Source: Clostridiales bacterium
Lineage (GTDB): Bacteria; Bacillota; Clostridia; Christensenellales; CAG-138
DNA: 28,641 bases
Reading direction: 5' to 3'
Assembly (NCBI GenBank): GCA_009783775.1
Contig: WRCT01000004.1
Span: forward strand, 1-28,641
Shown: piece by piece, positions 7,036 to 14,903 of the stretch
Numbering within the stretch: position 1 is the first letter of the stretch
How the letters are laid out: every line of letters starts with the position of its first letter
Notes under the pieces: model-generated
The model's database searches: none
What the model saw: only the letters and a program-made list of their open reading frames with translations
Told to the model about the DNA's origin: nothing
Program-made: the position numbers and the translations under genes

Positions 7036-7320
7036 ATGAAACTCATCGCGCGCATTGTCGGCAGCGTCGTCATTATTTTAATCCTCGCGGGCGCCGCGCT
7101 CTACGCGCTCAACCAGCGCGGCTTTATCAAGGGCGGGCTTTCGGATTTCATCTCAAAAATGACGGGCCACGCGCAGAACATCAGCGACGATACAAGGAAC
7201 TTTCTCAAGGAAGAGGGTTATATCCACTCGCCCGATCCCGACCCCGACGCGCCGGACGAGCCCTCGGACGAAGAGCCGGAAACCACCCCCGCGCTCACAT
7301 TGGGGCCCGAACTGAACTGA
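7036..7320 (+). CDS. Small single-pass membrane protein of unknown function
   Basis: This 94-residue protein has a basic start (MKLIARIVG), one hydrophobic segment (about 7-27), a short amphipathic stretch (SDFISKMTGHAQNISDDTRN) and an acidic Pro-rich tail (PDPDPDAPDEPSDEEPE). AAGGAGGT lies upstream of the ATG. The stop TGA overlaps the ATG of the hydrolase gene (TGATG), so the two are translationally coupled. I do not recognise a family. Either orientation in the membrane is possible. Confidence 0.8.
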   Translation: MKLIARIVGSVVIILILAGAALYALNQRGFIKGGLSDFISKMTGHAQNISDDTRNFLKEEGYIHSPDPDPDAPDEPSDEEPETTPALTLGPELN

Positions 7321-7985
7321 TGGTTAAGGCTAGCCTTATCACCGTCAATAATATCTCGCTCTACTACAAAAAACAAGGCGCGGGCGCCCCGATGATTTTG
7401 CTGCACGGCAACGGGGAGACCCACGCCATTTTTGATGTGCTGGCCGAAAAGCTGAGCGAACGATATTGCGTGTACGCACTCGACAGCAGGGGCCACGGAC
7501 AGAGCGCAAACGCCCCGCTGGACTATGGGCAAATGGCGGAGGACGTGGCCGCGTTTATCAAAGAGCTTGGACTTGAAAAACCCATCCTCTACGGGTTCAG
7601 CGACGGCGGCATTCTCGGCCTGCTGATCGCAATGAAGTACCCGGCCCTGCTCTCTCAGCTGATCATCAGCGGCGCGAACCTAAACCCCAAGGGCGTCAAG
7701 GGCCGCTGGCGCTTGCTGATCAAAGTCCTGCACGCAATCACCAAGGACCCCAAGCTGCAGCTTATGCTGACCCAGCCCCATATCGCGCCAACCGATCTTG
7801 CCCAAATCCAAACCCCGACCCTCGTTCTGGCGGGCAGCCGTGATGTGATCTATACCGCCCACACCAAAGAGATCGCCGCCCATATCCCAAACGCCGTCTT
7901 GCGCATTCTGCCGCGCGAAACGCATAGCAGCTATGTGCTCGACAACCAAAAACTCTACGATATATTGCTGCCTTTTCTTTCTTAA
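7320..7985 (+). CDS. Alpha/beta hydrolase
   Basis: This is a 221-residue serine hydrolase of the alpha/beta fold. The oxyanion region is LLHGNGETH (28-35). The nucleophile S94 sits in GFSDGG, and the other triad members are probably D175 (GSRDVIY) and H202 (RETHSSYV). DSRGHGQS (55-62) is the usual loop after strand 4. There is no signal peptide, so it is cytoplasmic, and the lid is short. The substrate cannot be told; esterases and epoxide- or haloalkane-hydrolase relatives share these motifs. It overlaps the upstream membrane-protein gene by one base and has no strong ribosome binding site of its own. Confidence 0.9.
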   Translation: MVKASLITVNNISLYYKKQGAGAPMILLHGNGETHAIFDVLAEKLSERYCVYALDSRGHGQSANAPLDYGQMAEDVAAFIKELGLEKPILYGFSDGGILGLLIAMKYPALLSQLIISGANLNPKGVKGRWRLLIKVLHAITKDPKLQLMLTQPHIAPTDLAQIQTPTLVLAGSRDVIYTAHTKEIAAHIPNAVLRILPRETHSSYVLDNQKLYDILLPFLS

Positions 7986-8014
7986 CCGCGAAAGGGGCGA
8001 AATCCCAAATCAGC

Positions 8015-8042
8015 TTGACAAAACCAAAATGCGTGGTATAAT
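8015..8042 (+). promoter_or_regulatory. Near-consensus promoter for a short RNA
   Basis: Consensus TTGACA (8015-8020) and TATAAT (8037-8042) are 16 bases apart. No coding start with a ribosome binding site follows; a strong hairpin terminator begins about 40 bases after the predicted start near 8049. Confidence 0.8.
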
Positions 8043-8048
8043 ATGAAA

Positions 8049-8133
8049 CACAGGGTGTTGCCGATTTATTGGTTACGCCGCTTTGATTAAAAGTAATCGC
8101 TTACCTTTGTAGCGGGGGCGATTACTTTTTTTT
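8049..8133 (+). ncRNA. Predicted small RNA, convergent to a hydrophobic peptide gene
   Basis: A transcript of about 80-85 nt is bounded by the promoter at 8015-8042 and the terminator at 8091-8133. Its 5' part carries GGTGTTGCC (8054-8062) and GGTTACGCC (8071-8079), which can pair with each other. The same two 9-mers, in the same order, occur in the leader of the convergent peptide mRNA. It has the size and position of a type I antitoxin RNA, but that role is inferred. Confidence 0.55.
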
Positions 8134-8237
8134 ACTACCCAGCAAAGTGCGCTTTGCTGGGTGCCCGTTCTTCGTCTATCGCTCAGGATCAACCTGATTA
8201 ACGTCAGAATAACCACCAGAATAATCAAATATTCCAT
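8073..8237 (-). CDS. Small hydrophobic peptide, toxin-like
   Basis: The 54-codon frame starts with MEYLIILVVILTLIRLIL followed by SDRRR: one membrane span and a basic cluster, the shape of Fst/TxpA-like and clostridial type I toxins. A very strong AGGAGGTG lies upstream of the ATG at 8237, and a promoter is present at 8358-8329. The stop (8075-8073) lies beyond the shared terminator hairpin (8091-8127), so an mRNA that ends there would have no stop codon. The strongly paired stretch CCAGCAAAG/CTTTGCTGG (8139-8160) is inside the frame. It may work as a peptide shorter than the full frame. I recognise the general type only. Confidence 0.55.
   Translation of the reverse strand: MEYLIILVVILTLIRLILSDRRRTGTQQSALCWVVKKSNRPRYKGKRLLLIKAA
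8091..8133. terminator. Bidirectional terminator between convergent small transcripts
   Basis: The stem is AAGTAATCGC (8091-8100) and GCGATTACTT (8118-8127), 10 bp, with an 8-9 T run on the plus strand and TTTT on the minus strand. Confidence 0.8.
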
Positions 8238-8286
8238 TGGCCTTCACCTCCTTCCTTTTTAACATTCATGTCAATAAGGACCAGAG

Positions 8287-8316
8287 GGCGTAACCGCCAA
8301 ACCGTTTGGCAACACC
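8287..8316 (-). promoter_or_regulatory. Leader hairpin of the peptide mRNA, sharing 9-mers with the small RNA
   Basis: On the minus strand it reads GGTGTTGCC, then AAACGGTTTGGC, then GGTTACGCC. GCCAAAC/GTTTGGC forms an inner hairpin, while GGTGTTGCC can pair with GGTTACGCC either within this RNA or with the small RNA at 8054-8079. It lies about 50 bases upstream of the peptide start. Confidence 0.55.
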
Positions 8317-8328
8317 TTGTGCGCGCAT

Positions 8329-8358
8329 ACCATATCACAAGTTGTCAGTTTTTGTCAA
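8329..8358 (-). promoter_or_regulatory. Promoter for the hydrophobic peptide gene
   Basis: Minus-strand TTGACA (8358-8353) and TATGGT (8334-8329) are 18 bases apart, giving a leader of about 85 bases before the ATG at 8237. Confidence 0.65.
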
Positions 8359-8431
8359 TCTATGGCCTCGCCGCAGCGGTTTTTTTCGTGTCCTTTCGCG
8401 CTTTTCGCGGTAAAAAAGAAAAAGAAAGAAA

Positions 8432-8460
8432 TTGCATTCTGCGATCCTTTCATGTAGAAT
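8432..8460 (+). promoter_or_regulatory. Promoter for the nucleotidase operon
   Basis: TTGCAT (8432-8437) and TAGAAT (8455-8460) are exactly 17 bases apart. The predicted start at about 8467 coincides with the first base of the 164-bp palindromic element, so nearly the whole 5' leader would be that element. Confidence 0.6.
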
Positions 8461-8466
8461 AGTTAT

Positions 8467-8630
8467 GGGCAACTCGAAAAACTCTGGGCACGCATCTTCA
8501 CCGCATTTTTGACCACATTTCTTTGGCGAAAAGCCTCGGAATAGGTCTGCGGCTATTCCTGCGTTTTTTGCCTGCGAACTGCGGCCAAACCTACGGCAAA
8601 TCTGCGCACCGATAGTTTTTCGAGATGCCC
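8467..8630. repeat. 164-bp palindromic element (family F), copy 1
   Basis: The terminal arms are GGGCAACTCGAAAAACT and the complement of GGGCATCTCGAAAAACT. The centre is GGAATAG-gtctgcgg-CTATTCC with supporting GGCGAAAAGCC / GCGTTTTTTGCC arms. A second copy of the same length is at 27304-27467. This copy lies entirely in the predicted leader of the nucleotidase gene, ending 17 bases before the ribosome binding site. Confidence 0.85.
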
Positions 8631-8662
8631 TCTATACGGACTATTAAAGGAGGAACACAAAA

Positions 8663-11600
8663 ATGAAACGCTTTCTTTGCCTCATTCTGACCCTGCTGCT
8701 GGTGCTGGCCTGCCTGCCCGCCTTCTCTTTCGCGGCGGACGAAGTGAAAATCCAGGTGCTGCTGACCGGCGATTTGCACGGTGTGCTGTTTCACAGCAAC
8801 TACAACACCGCCACAAAGGCGGCGGGCTCGGGCGTGCGCGCCGGCGGCCTGACGCGCCTGGCCACCCGCATTGCCGAGCAGCGCGCGCTCAACGCCAATA
8901 CCATTCTCATTGACGCGGGTGATACGGTGCAGGGCACGCCGTTCACCTATTATTATTCGTTCTATGCCCAGCCGCCCGCGCTGCAAACCAGTCCGGTCGC
9001 GCTCGCGCTGCGCACCTTAAACTATGACGCCTGGGTGCTGGGCAACCATGAGTTCAACTTCGGCCAGGGCGCGCTCACCAAGAACATCGACGACGCGAAG
9101 GCGCCCGCCTCGGGCGGGCAGACCCCCGTCGCGGTGCTGGCCGCCAACTATCTGGATATCAATACCGCGGACGGCGTGACCGAGTGGGATCCATGGATTC
9201 CCGACGGCGCCTATATCACCCGCACCTTTGACGGCGTCAAGGTCGGTATTTTGGGCCTGTCCACGCCCAACATTCCCACCTGGGAACCGGCCGCCAACTA
9301 CGCGGGCATTCTGTTCATGAGCTTTCTGACCACGGCGGAATATTACATTGACTATCTGAAGAACACCGAAAACTGCGACATCATCATCGCCGCCTGCCAC
9401 TCCGGCATGGAGACCAAGGGCGCGGCGCTGCAAAACACCCCGCCCTATCCCGACAGCTACGGCGAGTTCTACAGCTGGGAGGATCAGATCACCGCGCTGG
9501 TGGCCAATACCGAGGGCATCGACCTGGTGCTGGGCGCGCACTCCCACGCGACGAATACCTCAGGAACGATCGCCAACGCGGGCGGCAAGTCCGTGCCGGT
9601 GCTCTTTGCCGGCGCTTACGCCTCCACGCTGGGTATCGCCACCATTACCTATGACAAAGACACAAACGCCGTCACCAACGTAGCGCGCAGCACGGCCGGC
9701 GCGTCGTCGAGCGTCACGCCCAATGCCGCGCTGGTAACGGCGCTCCAGCCCTATGAGGACGCCGTTTGGGAGGACTATCTGCTGGCGCCCGTCGGCGAGG
9801 CGGCCGCCGCCTTCCCGTCGCCGAACATGAAGGGCCCCAACGCCTTCATTGATATGCTGCAAAAGATCCAGGCCGAAACGACCGGCGCGGAGTTTTCCTT
9901 CTGCGCGCCGCTGCTCAACAGCAGCGCCGCGAACGTCATTGACGCCGGCGAGATTGCCGCGAGCAAGATGTTTGACCTGTATCGCTACGAAAACTGGCTG
10001 TTCAAGGTGGGCATGAACGGCGCGGAGATCAAGGCGTGGCTGGAATTTGCCGCGACCAAGTACGCGATCGACGGCTCCATGCGCGGCGGCACGACCGAGG
10101 CGACCGCCCATTACGCAAGCCTTGGCCTGGTAGGGTTTCAAGACTTGACCGGCCCGATCTACTGCGACTCGCTGTGGGGGCCCGGGGTCTCCTACACGAT
10201 TGATTTGAGCCGGCCGATGGGCGACCGCATCGTCGACCTGGAGCTGCGGGGCGTGCCCGTGAACCTGACGGAAGTTTATGAGGTCGCGGTCAACAGCTAC
10301 CGCTACACGGGCGGCGGCGGAAACGTGCCCTATGTGAAAGCGACGTTAGGCGCTGACGCCCTGGACTTTGCGGCGGCGGGCGTGACCCTGTTTGACAGCA
10401 AGGAAGAGCTGGGCGAGAGCGCGGGCGAGATCCGCAACCTGCTGGCCGAGTATATCCGCAGCAATTCACCCATCTCCCCGACATTCGAGGTCGGCCGCGG
10501 CGCCGATTATTCGGTCTATGTGCCGGACGTGATGGCGGTCGCCGTGCTGGCCACCACCGATATGCACGGACGGTCCACGGCCCTCAACGTCAACACGGGC
10601 ACGGCTTTGAGCAACAGTATGCCGCGTATGGCGGCCGTGGTCAACGCGCAGCGGGTAAGCTATCCCAACAATATTCTGATCGACAACGGCGATACGCTCC
10701 AGGGCACGCTGGTCAACACCTACTGGATTACCAAGAAACCGGCCGCGTTGAACCCCATGGTCGCGGCGATGATCGAGATGAAATACGACGTCTGGAACCT
10801 GGGCAACCATGAGTTCAACTACAAACCCGAGCAGCGCGACGCGCAGGTGACCTTCGCGGAAAACGGCGGGATCAGCGTCCTGTCGGCCAACCTGGTCTTA
10901 AAGGAGAACGGCACGGCCTTCGGCGGCGCAAACGCCTTGGCGGACGAACCCTACTACAAGCCCTATGCAATCAAGACCTTCACCGACGCGAAAGGCAACA
11001 GCGTGGACGTGGCGGTGCTGGGTATCGGCAACGCGAACAACGCGAGCTGGGACGTTCCCACCAACTTCCCGAATCTGCAATTCTCGTCCCTGGGTAATCC
11101 CACGGGCGACGTGGTCTTCGAGATCGAGCGCTGGCTGCCCGAGATTCAAGCGCAGGCGGACATCGTCGTGCTGGCCATTCACTCCGGCCTGGGCAACGGC
11201 ACAATGAGCTCTTTAGAGAGCCAGGCGCGCCGCGCGATAGAGCAGACCCGGGGCATCGACATGGTCATCGGGGGCCACGACCATTCCGCGGCGGCGGCGG
11301 CCACGACCTATAAGAACCTGGACAACAAGAATGTCTGTTATGTCAACCCGGGCGCGGGCGCCAACCTGTCGCGCGTGATATTCGACGTCGTATTCGCGTC
11401 CGACAAAACGGTCTCGTCCTTCACCGTGCGTTCCGCGACGAACCTGGCAACCTCGGCGGCGGAAGACGACGAAGTATCCACCGCTACGCTGGCCGCCTAC
11501 AACGAGGCGCGCGTCTGGGTCACCACGCCTTTAGGCGGCAGGCTGGAAGGCGACTGGACCCATTTTGCCAACGACAACGGCCACATTCTCGCGCAGTCGC

Positions 11601-12454
11601 AGACCATGGACCTCGTGCACAAGGGCCAGATCTGGGCGACCTGGTTGAGCTTTGCGTCCGACGGCGTCACGGGCGCGACCGTATCCATTGCCTCGCCGGT
11701 ATTCAATCACAGTATCTTCAGCACAACGCCGCGCGATATGAGCCTGGCCGATATTTTGGGCCTGTACCGCTATGACAACAACACGCTCTATATGATCGAG
11801 ATGACGGGCGCGCAGCTCAAGGCCTGGCTGAACTTTACGGCGGATAAGTATACCCTCTCGGGCACGGCCGTCGGCACGGACGGCACCACCATCTTCGGCA
11901 AGGACACCGTCTACGGCGTGGATTATATCCTCGACATCAGCAAGCCGAAGGGCGCGCGGCTGGCGCTTTGCAACTATGAGGGCAAGCCGCTCGAAGACGC
12001 GAAAGTCCTGCGCGTGGCGATCAACAGCTACCGGCTCTCCGATGTCGACTTCGGCAAGACGACGGGAATCACGGTCGCGGACGCGGTCTGGGCGGCGGAG
12101 ATCGATCTTACCGCGGACCGCGCGCCGGTGCCGGTGCTGCTGGGCGAATACTTCGCCTATATGAAGACCGTCAAAGCGACGGACAAACCCTTCAAGGGCA
12201 CGGACAGCAAGTGGTTCGCCGAGACGAAGTTCGCGGGCTTTGGCGACGCCAATCTGGACGGCAAGCTGGGCGCGAGCGACGCGGCCTCGATCCTGCGCCA
12301 CCTTGTCCAGCTGGAAACCCTATCCCCCTACGCGCAATACCTGGGTAATGTCTCGGCCACGGGCACGCTGTCCGCCGCCGACGCGGCCCGTATCCTGCGT
12401 TATCTGGTCGAGCTGGTGACCGACTTCCCCGCCGGTGCGCCCGCACCGAAATAA
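8663..12454 (+). CDS. Two-module 5'-nucleotidase/cyclic-nucleotide phosphodiesterase with dockerin (YfkN-like)
   Basis: This is a 1263-residue exported enzyme that should release phosphate from extracellular nucleotides. It has a signal peptide at 1-25 (cleavage near SFAAD) and two complete UshA/CpdB-type modules in tandem. Module 1 (about 28-610) has D37-x-H39, D87 in IDAGDTVQG, GNHE 127-130, H246 and H293-x-H295, then a 5'-nucleotidase C-terminal domain (DLYRYENWLF, AVNSYRYTGGGG). Module 2 (about 622-1185) has D633-x-H635, D677, GNHE 714-717, H840 and GHDH 871-874, then YRYDNNTLYMIEMTGAQLK, which is the CpdB-like form. Residues about 1192-1255 form a type I dockerin: the first calcium loop (DANLDGKLGASD) is intact, the second (NVSATGTLSAAD) is degenerate. 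Bacillus YfkN has the same double architecture. A strong AGGAGG precedes the ATG. The pepF gene follows after 2 bases. Confidence 0.92.
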   Translation: MKRFLCLILTLLLVLACLPAFSFAADEVKIQVLLTGDLHGVLFHSNYNTATKAAGSGVRAGGLTRLATRIAEQRALNANTILIDAGDTVQGTPFTYYYSFYAQPPALQTSPVALALRTLNYDAWVLGNHEFNFGQGALTKNIDDAKAPASGGQTPVAVLAANYLDINTADGVTEWDPWIPDGAYITRTFDGVKVGILGLSTPNIPTWEPAANYAGILFMSFLTTAEYYIDYLKNTENCDIIIAACHSGMETKGAALQNTPPYPDSYGEFYSWEDQITALVANTEGIDLVLGAHSHATNTSGTIANAGGKSVPVLFAGAYASTLGIATITYDKDTNAVTNVARSTAGASSSVTPNAALVTALQPYEDAVWEDYLLAPVGEAAAAFPSPNMKGPNAFIDMLQKIQAETTGAEFSFCAPLLNSSAANVIDAGEIAASKMFDLYRYENWLFKVGMNGAEIKAWLEFAATKYAIDGSMRGGTTEATAHYASLGLVGFQDLTGPIYCDSLWGPGVSYTIDLSRPMGDRIVDLELRGVPVNLTEVYEVAVNSYRYTGGGGNVPYVKATLGADALDFAAAGVTLFDSKEELGESAGEIRNLLAEYIRSNSPISPTFEVGRGADYSVYVPDVMAVAVLATTDMHGRSTALNVNTGTALSNSMPRMAAVVNAQRVSYPNNILIDNGDTLQGTLVNTYWITKKPAALNPMVAAMIEMKYDVWNLGNHEFNYKPEQRDAQVTFAENGGISVLSANLVLKENGTAFGGANALADEPYYKPYAIKTFTDAKGNSVDVAVLGIGNANNASWDVPTNFPNLQFSSLGNPTGDVVFEIERWLPEIQAQADIVVLAIHSGLGNGTMSSLESQARRAIEQTRGIDMVIGGHDHSAAAAATTYKNLDNKNVCYVNPGAGANLSRVIFDVVFASDKTVSSFTVRSATNLATSAAEDDEVSTATLAAYNEARVWVTTPLGGRLEGDWTHFANDNGHILAQSQTMDLVHKGQIWATWLSFASDGVTGATVSIASPVFNHSIFSTTPRDMSLADILGLYRYDNNTLYMIEMTGAQLKAWLNFTADKYTLSGTAVGTDGTTIFGKDTVYGVDYILDISKPKGARLALCNYEGKPLEDAKVLRVAINSYRLSDVDFGKTTGITVADAVWAAEIDLTADRAPVPVLLGEYFAYMKTVKATDKPFKGTDSKWFAETKFAGFGDANLDGKLGASDAASILRHLVQLETLSPYAQYLGNVSATGTLSAADAARILRYLVELVTDFPAGAPAPK

Positions 12455-12456
12455 GC

Positions 12457-14223
12457 GTGAAACGAGAGGACATAAACAAACAATTCATATGGCGGCTGGC
12501 GGATATCTACGCCACCGACGCGGCCTGGGAGGCGGACTTTGCGCAGCTGCAAAAGGGCGTGTCTGACTTTGCCTCCCGCGAGGGCACATTGGGCACGGCG
12601 TTGGGCCTGCTGGCGACGCTGCGCGAGTCAAGCCGCCTGGACCTGCTCTGCGAGCGGCTCTTTGTCTACGCCCGCATGAAACGGGACGAGGACGCCGCCG
12701 TGGACCGTTACGTCGGTTTGGCCGACCGCGCGGGGCAGCTGGCGACGCGCCTCTCCGCCGCCACCAGCTTTATGGAGCCCGAGATCCTGTCCGTGCCGAG
12801 GGAAGAATTGCTCGCTTGGGCGGCGCTGCCGGAATTTGCCGACTTTCGGTTTGGCCTTTCTAACCTGGACCGCCAGCGCGCCTATTGCCTGAGCAAGGGC
12901 GAGGAACGCCTGCTCGCCATGGCGCAGGAGCCTTTGGGCGGCGCGGACAATATCTTTTCCATGCTCAACGACGCGGACCTGACCTTCGGGACCGTCTTGG
13001 ACGAAAACGGGGAAGAGGTCGAACTGACGCACGGCAGCTACGGGCGGCTGCTGGTCTGCCCCGATCGCCGCGTGCGGCGCGAGGCCTACGAATCCCTGTA
13101 CGCGGCCTATCATAAGGTGAAAAACAGCGTCACCGCCATGTATGACGCCGCCGTCAAACGCGACGTCTTTTCGGCCCACGCGCGCGGTTTTGCGGGCGCT
13201 TTAGAACAGGCCCTGTACGGCGGCAATGTGCCCGTGGCCGTCTATGAGCAGCTGATCGAGGCCGTGCGGCAGCGCCTGCCCGCCCTGCAAAAATACCTGG
13301 ACCTGCGCAAGCGCGTGCTGGGCCTGGACGCGCTGCACCCCTACGATCTCTACACGCCCATGCTGCCCGCGCTGGATTTGCCCTACGACTACGAACAGGC
13401 CAAGGCCCTGGTCAAAGAGGCGCTGGCCCCGCTGGGCGAAGAGTACGGCAGGCTGCTGGACGAGGCCTATCAAAATGGCTGGATCGACGTTTACGAAAAC
13501 GAGGGCAAGCGCTCGGGCGCGTATTCCTGGGGCGCCTACGGCACGCATCCCTATGTGCTGCTCAACTATCAGGGCAAGCTCGAGGACGTGTTTACGCTGG
13601 CGCATGAGCTGGGCCATGCCATGCACAGCTATTTCAGCGACGCCAACCAGCCCTTTGAGACGGCGGGTTACAAGATCATGGTCGCGGAGGTCGCCTCCAC
13701 GGTGAACGAAAGCCTGTTGCTGTCCCATCTTTTGGACAAGGAGACGGACAAGGACCGCCGCGCCTATCTGCTCAACCGCTTTCTGGAGGAGTTTCGCACC
13801 ACCTGTTTTCGGCAGACCCTGTTCGCCGAGTTCGAGCTGGCCACGCACCGCATGGCCGAGAGCGGTCAGCCGCTCACGCTGGAGAGCCTTAAGAGCCTGT
13901 ACCGCGAACTGAACGAGACCTACTACCCGGGCGTGGTCATCGACGAGAACATCGTCATCGAGTGGATGCGGATCCCGCATTTCTACCGCGCGTTCTATGT
14001 CTACCAATACGCCACGGGCCTCTGCGCCGCCGTGGCCATCGCGCGGTCGATCCGCGAAGACAATGGCAAGGGCCGCTATCTGCACTTTCTCACCACCGGC
14101 GGCAGCGATTATCCCATCGAACTGCTCAAAGGCGTGGGGGTGGACCTGACCGCGAAGGACAGCATTCTCGCAGCGCTCGATGTGTTTGCGGCCTGCGTGG
14201 ACGAGTTGGACGCGCTGCTGTAG
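12457..14223 (+). CDS. pepF: Oligoendopeptidase F, M3 family
   Basis: This is a 588-residue cytoplasmic zinc metallopeptidase that cuts short peptides. The active site is H383-E384-L-G-H387, with the third zinc ligand E411 in AEVASTVNE. The N-terminal FIWRLADIYATDAAWEADF is the usual PepF start, and length is typical (about 590-600). The start is a GTG at 12457, only 2 bases after the nucleotidase stop, with no clear ribosome binding site; no better in-frame start fits the family N-terminus, so translation is probably coupled to the upstream gene. The C-terminal LTTGGSDYPIELLK and GVDLTAKDS are also characteristic. Why it is coupled to a surface nucleotidase is not evident. Confidence 0.93.
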   Translation: MKREDINKQFIWRLADIYATDAAWEADFAQLQKGVSDFASREGTLGTALGLLATLRESSRLDLLCERLFVYARMKRDEDAAVDRYVGLADRAGQLATRLSAATSFMEPEILSVPREELLAWAALPEFADFRFGLSNLDRQRAYCLSKGEERLLAMAQEPLGGADNIFSMLNDADLTFGTVLDENGEEVELTHGSYGRLLVCPDRRVRREAYESLYAAYHKVKNSVTAMYDAAVKRDVFSAHARGFAGALEQALYGGNVPVAVYEQLIEAVRQRLPALQKYLDLRKRVLGLDALHPYDLYTPMLPALDLPYDYEQAKALVKEALAPLGEEYGRLLDEAYQNGWIDVYENEGKRSGAYSWGAYGTHPYVLLNYQGKLEDVFTLAHELGHAMHSYFSDANQPFETAGYKIMVAEVASTVNESLLLSHLLDKETDKDRRAYLLNRFLEEFRTTCFRQTLFAEFELATHRMAESGQPLTLESLKSLYRELNETYYPGVVIDENIVIEWMRIPHFYRAFYVYQYATGLCAAVAIARSIREDNGKGRYLHFLTTGGSDYPIELLKGVGVDLTAKDSILAALDVFAACVDELDALL

Positions 14224-14432
14224 GGGCGGTCGATCCACCCCACCAAAACTGCGGATTTGGTGGGGCCCCGGGTTAGCCCGCCCGAAAGAGTGGAGTGTTG
14301 ACAGTTGACAGTTGACAGGTGACAGGTGACAGTTAAGGAAAAAACTGTTTCACAGTTTTCTAAATTATAATAAAAAGGTTTTCAGAGAAAACCCTCCTCA
14401 ACTGTCCCCTGTCAACTGTCCCCTGTCAACTG
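14221..14432. repeat. Composite repeat after pepF: GC palindrome plus heptamer arms
   Basis: 14221-14283 is a family C-like palindrome (GTAGGGGCGG ... CCGCCC with an inner CCACC/GGTGG pair). The left heptamer arm (14288-14334) is TTGACAG/GTGACAG; the right arm (14396-14432) is CTGTCAA/CTGTCCC. The core has two terminator-like hairpins: AAAACTGT-ttc-ACAGTTTT (about 14341-14359) and GGTTTTC-aga-GAAAACC (about 14377-14393). The right arm ends about 6 bases before the next ribosome binding site. Confidence 0.85.
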
Positions 14433-14448
14433 AAAAAAAGGAGGAAAA

Positions 14449-14763
14449 ATGGAACAACCCGAAACAACAGCCAAAGCCTACATTACCGACTGTTTTGAAA
14501 AACAGGGCGACTTTGACATTCTGCCGCGCGAGGCGTTCGAGGCCATGCTGGCCAAAGTGATGACGCTGGACGAGACCTTTATGAAGGACACGGGCGTTTT
14601 GGAGGGCGCGGTCTATGACGACGACGCGGCCTATGATTATCTGGTGGAGGAAATGGGCGCGGCCTTCCCGCAGCAAAAGATGTACTGTATGCGCTTTGTG
14701 GAAGATTATATGGACAATCAGGAACGCTATCTGGACAGCATCGGGCTGCTGGAGTGGGAGTAG
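14449..14763 (+). CDS. Small acidic conserved hypothetical protein
   Basis: This 104-residue soluble acidic protein is rich in Asp, Glu, Met and aromatic residues (for example TLDETFMKDTG, DDDAAYDYLVEEMG, CMRFVEDYMDNQERYLDSIG, LLEWE). It is predicted mostly helical, with no signal peptide or membrane span. AAGGAGG lies 5 bases before the ATG, so the start is firm. I associate the pattern with uncharacterised clostridial proteins but cannot name a family. It lies between pepF and the second zinc-ribbon gene, isolated from both by repeat elements. Confidence 0.75.
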   Translation: MEQPETTAKAYITDCFEKQGDFDILPREAFEAMLAKVMTLDETFMKDTGVLEGAVYDDDAAYDYLVEEMGAAFPQQKMYCMRFVEDYMDNQERYLDSIGLLEWE

Positions 14764-14873
14764 GGCGGGGGCTTGCTCCCGCCGCAGTGGACAGTGGACA
14801 GTGGACAGAATCGCTCACGCGGGTTTTTCTACGGCGAACTGACCACTGACCACTGACCACTGACCACTGACCA
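14764..14873. repeat. Hairpin plus heptamer arms around a GCTCACGCGGG core
   Basis: GGCGGGGGC-tt-GCTCCCGCC (about 14764-14783) follows the stop. The left arm is GTGGACA 7-mers (14786-14808), the core AATCGCTCACGCGGG plus T5 (14809-14828), and the right arm TGACCAC 7-mers (14838-14873). The two arms differ at one position of the 7-mer but remain largely complementary. Confidence 0.8.
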
Positions 14874-14903
14874 AACAACGGATTAAACGAGGAGGCATAA
14901 ACA

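Noticed and set aside
8268..8462. 64-codon plus-strand frame between the small RNA locus and the nucleotidase
   Set aside because: It runs through the peptide-gene promoter and leader hairpin, and has no good ribosome binding site or conserved-looking sequence.
8467..8630. Leader element considered as a known riboswitch
   Set aside because: No recognised riboswitch core is visible, and the second copy lies in the opposite orientation after the SRP RNA rather than in an mRNA leader.
13201..14238. 345-codon minus-strand frame opposite pepF
   Set aside because: Shadow frame; the plus strand carries an intact HExxH peptidase.
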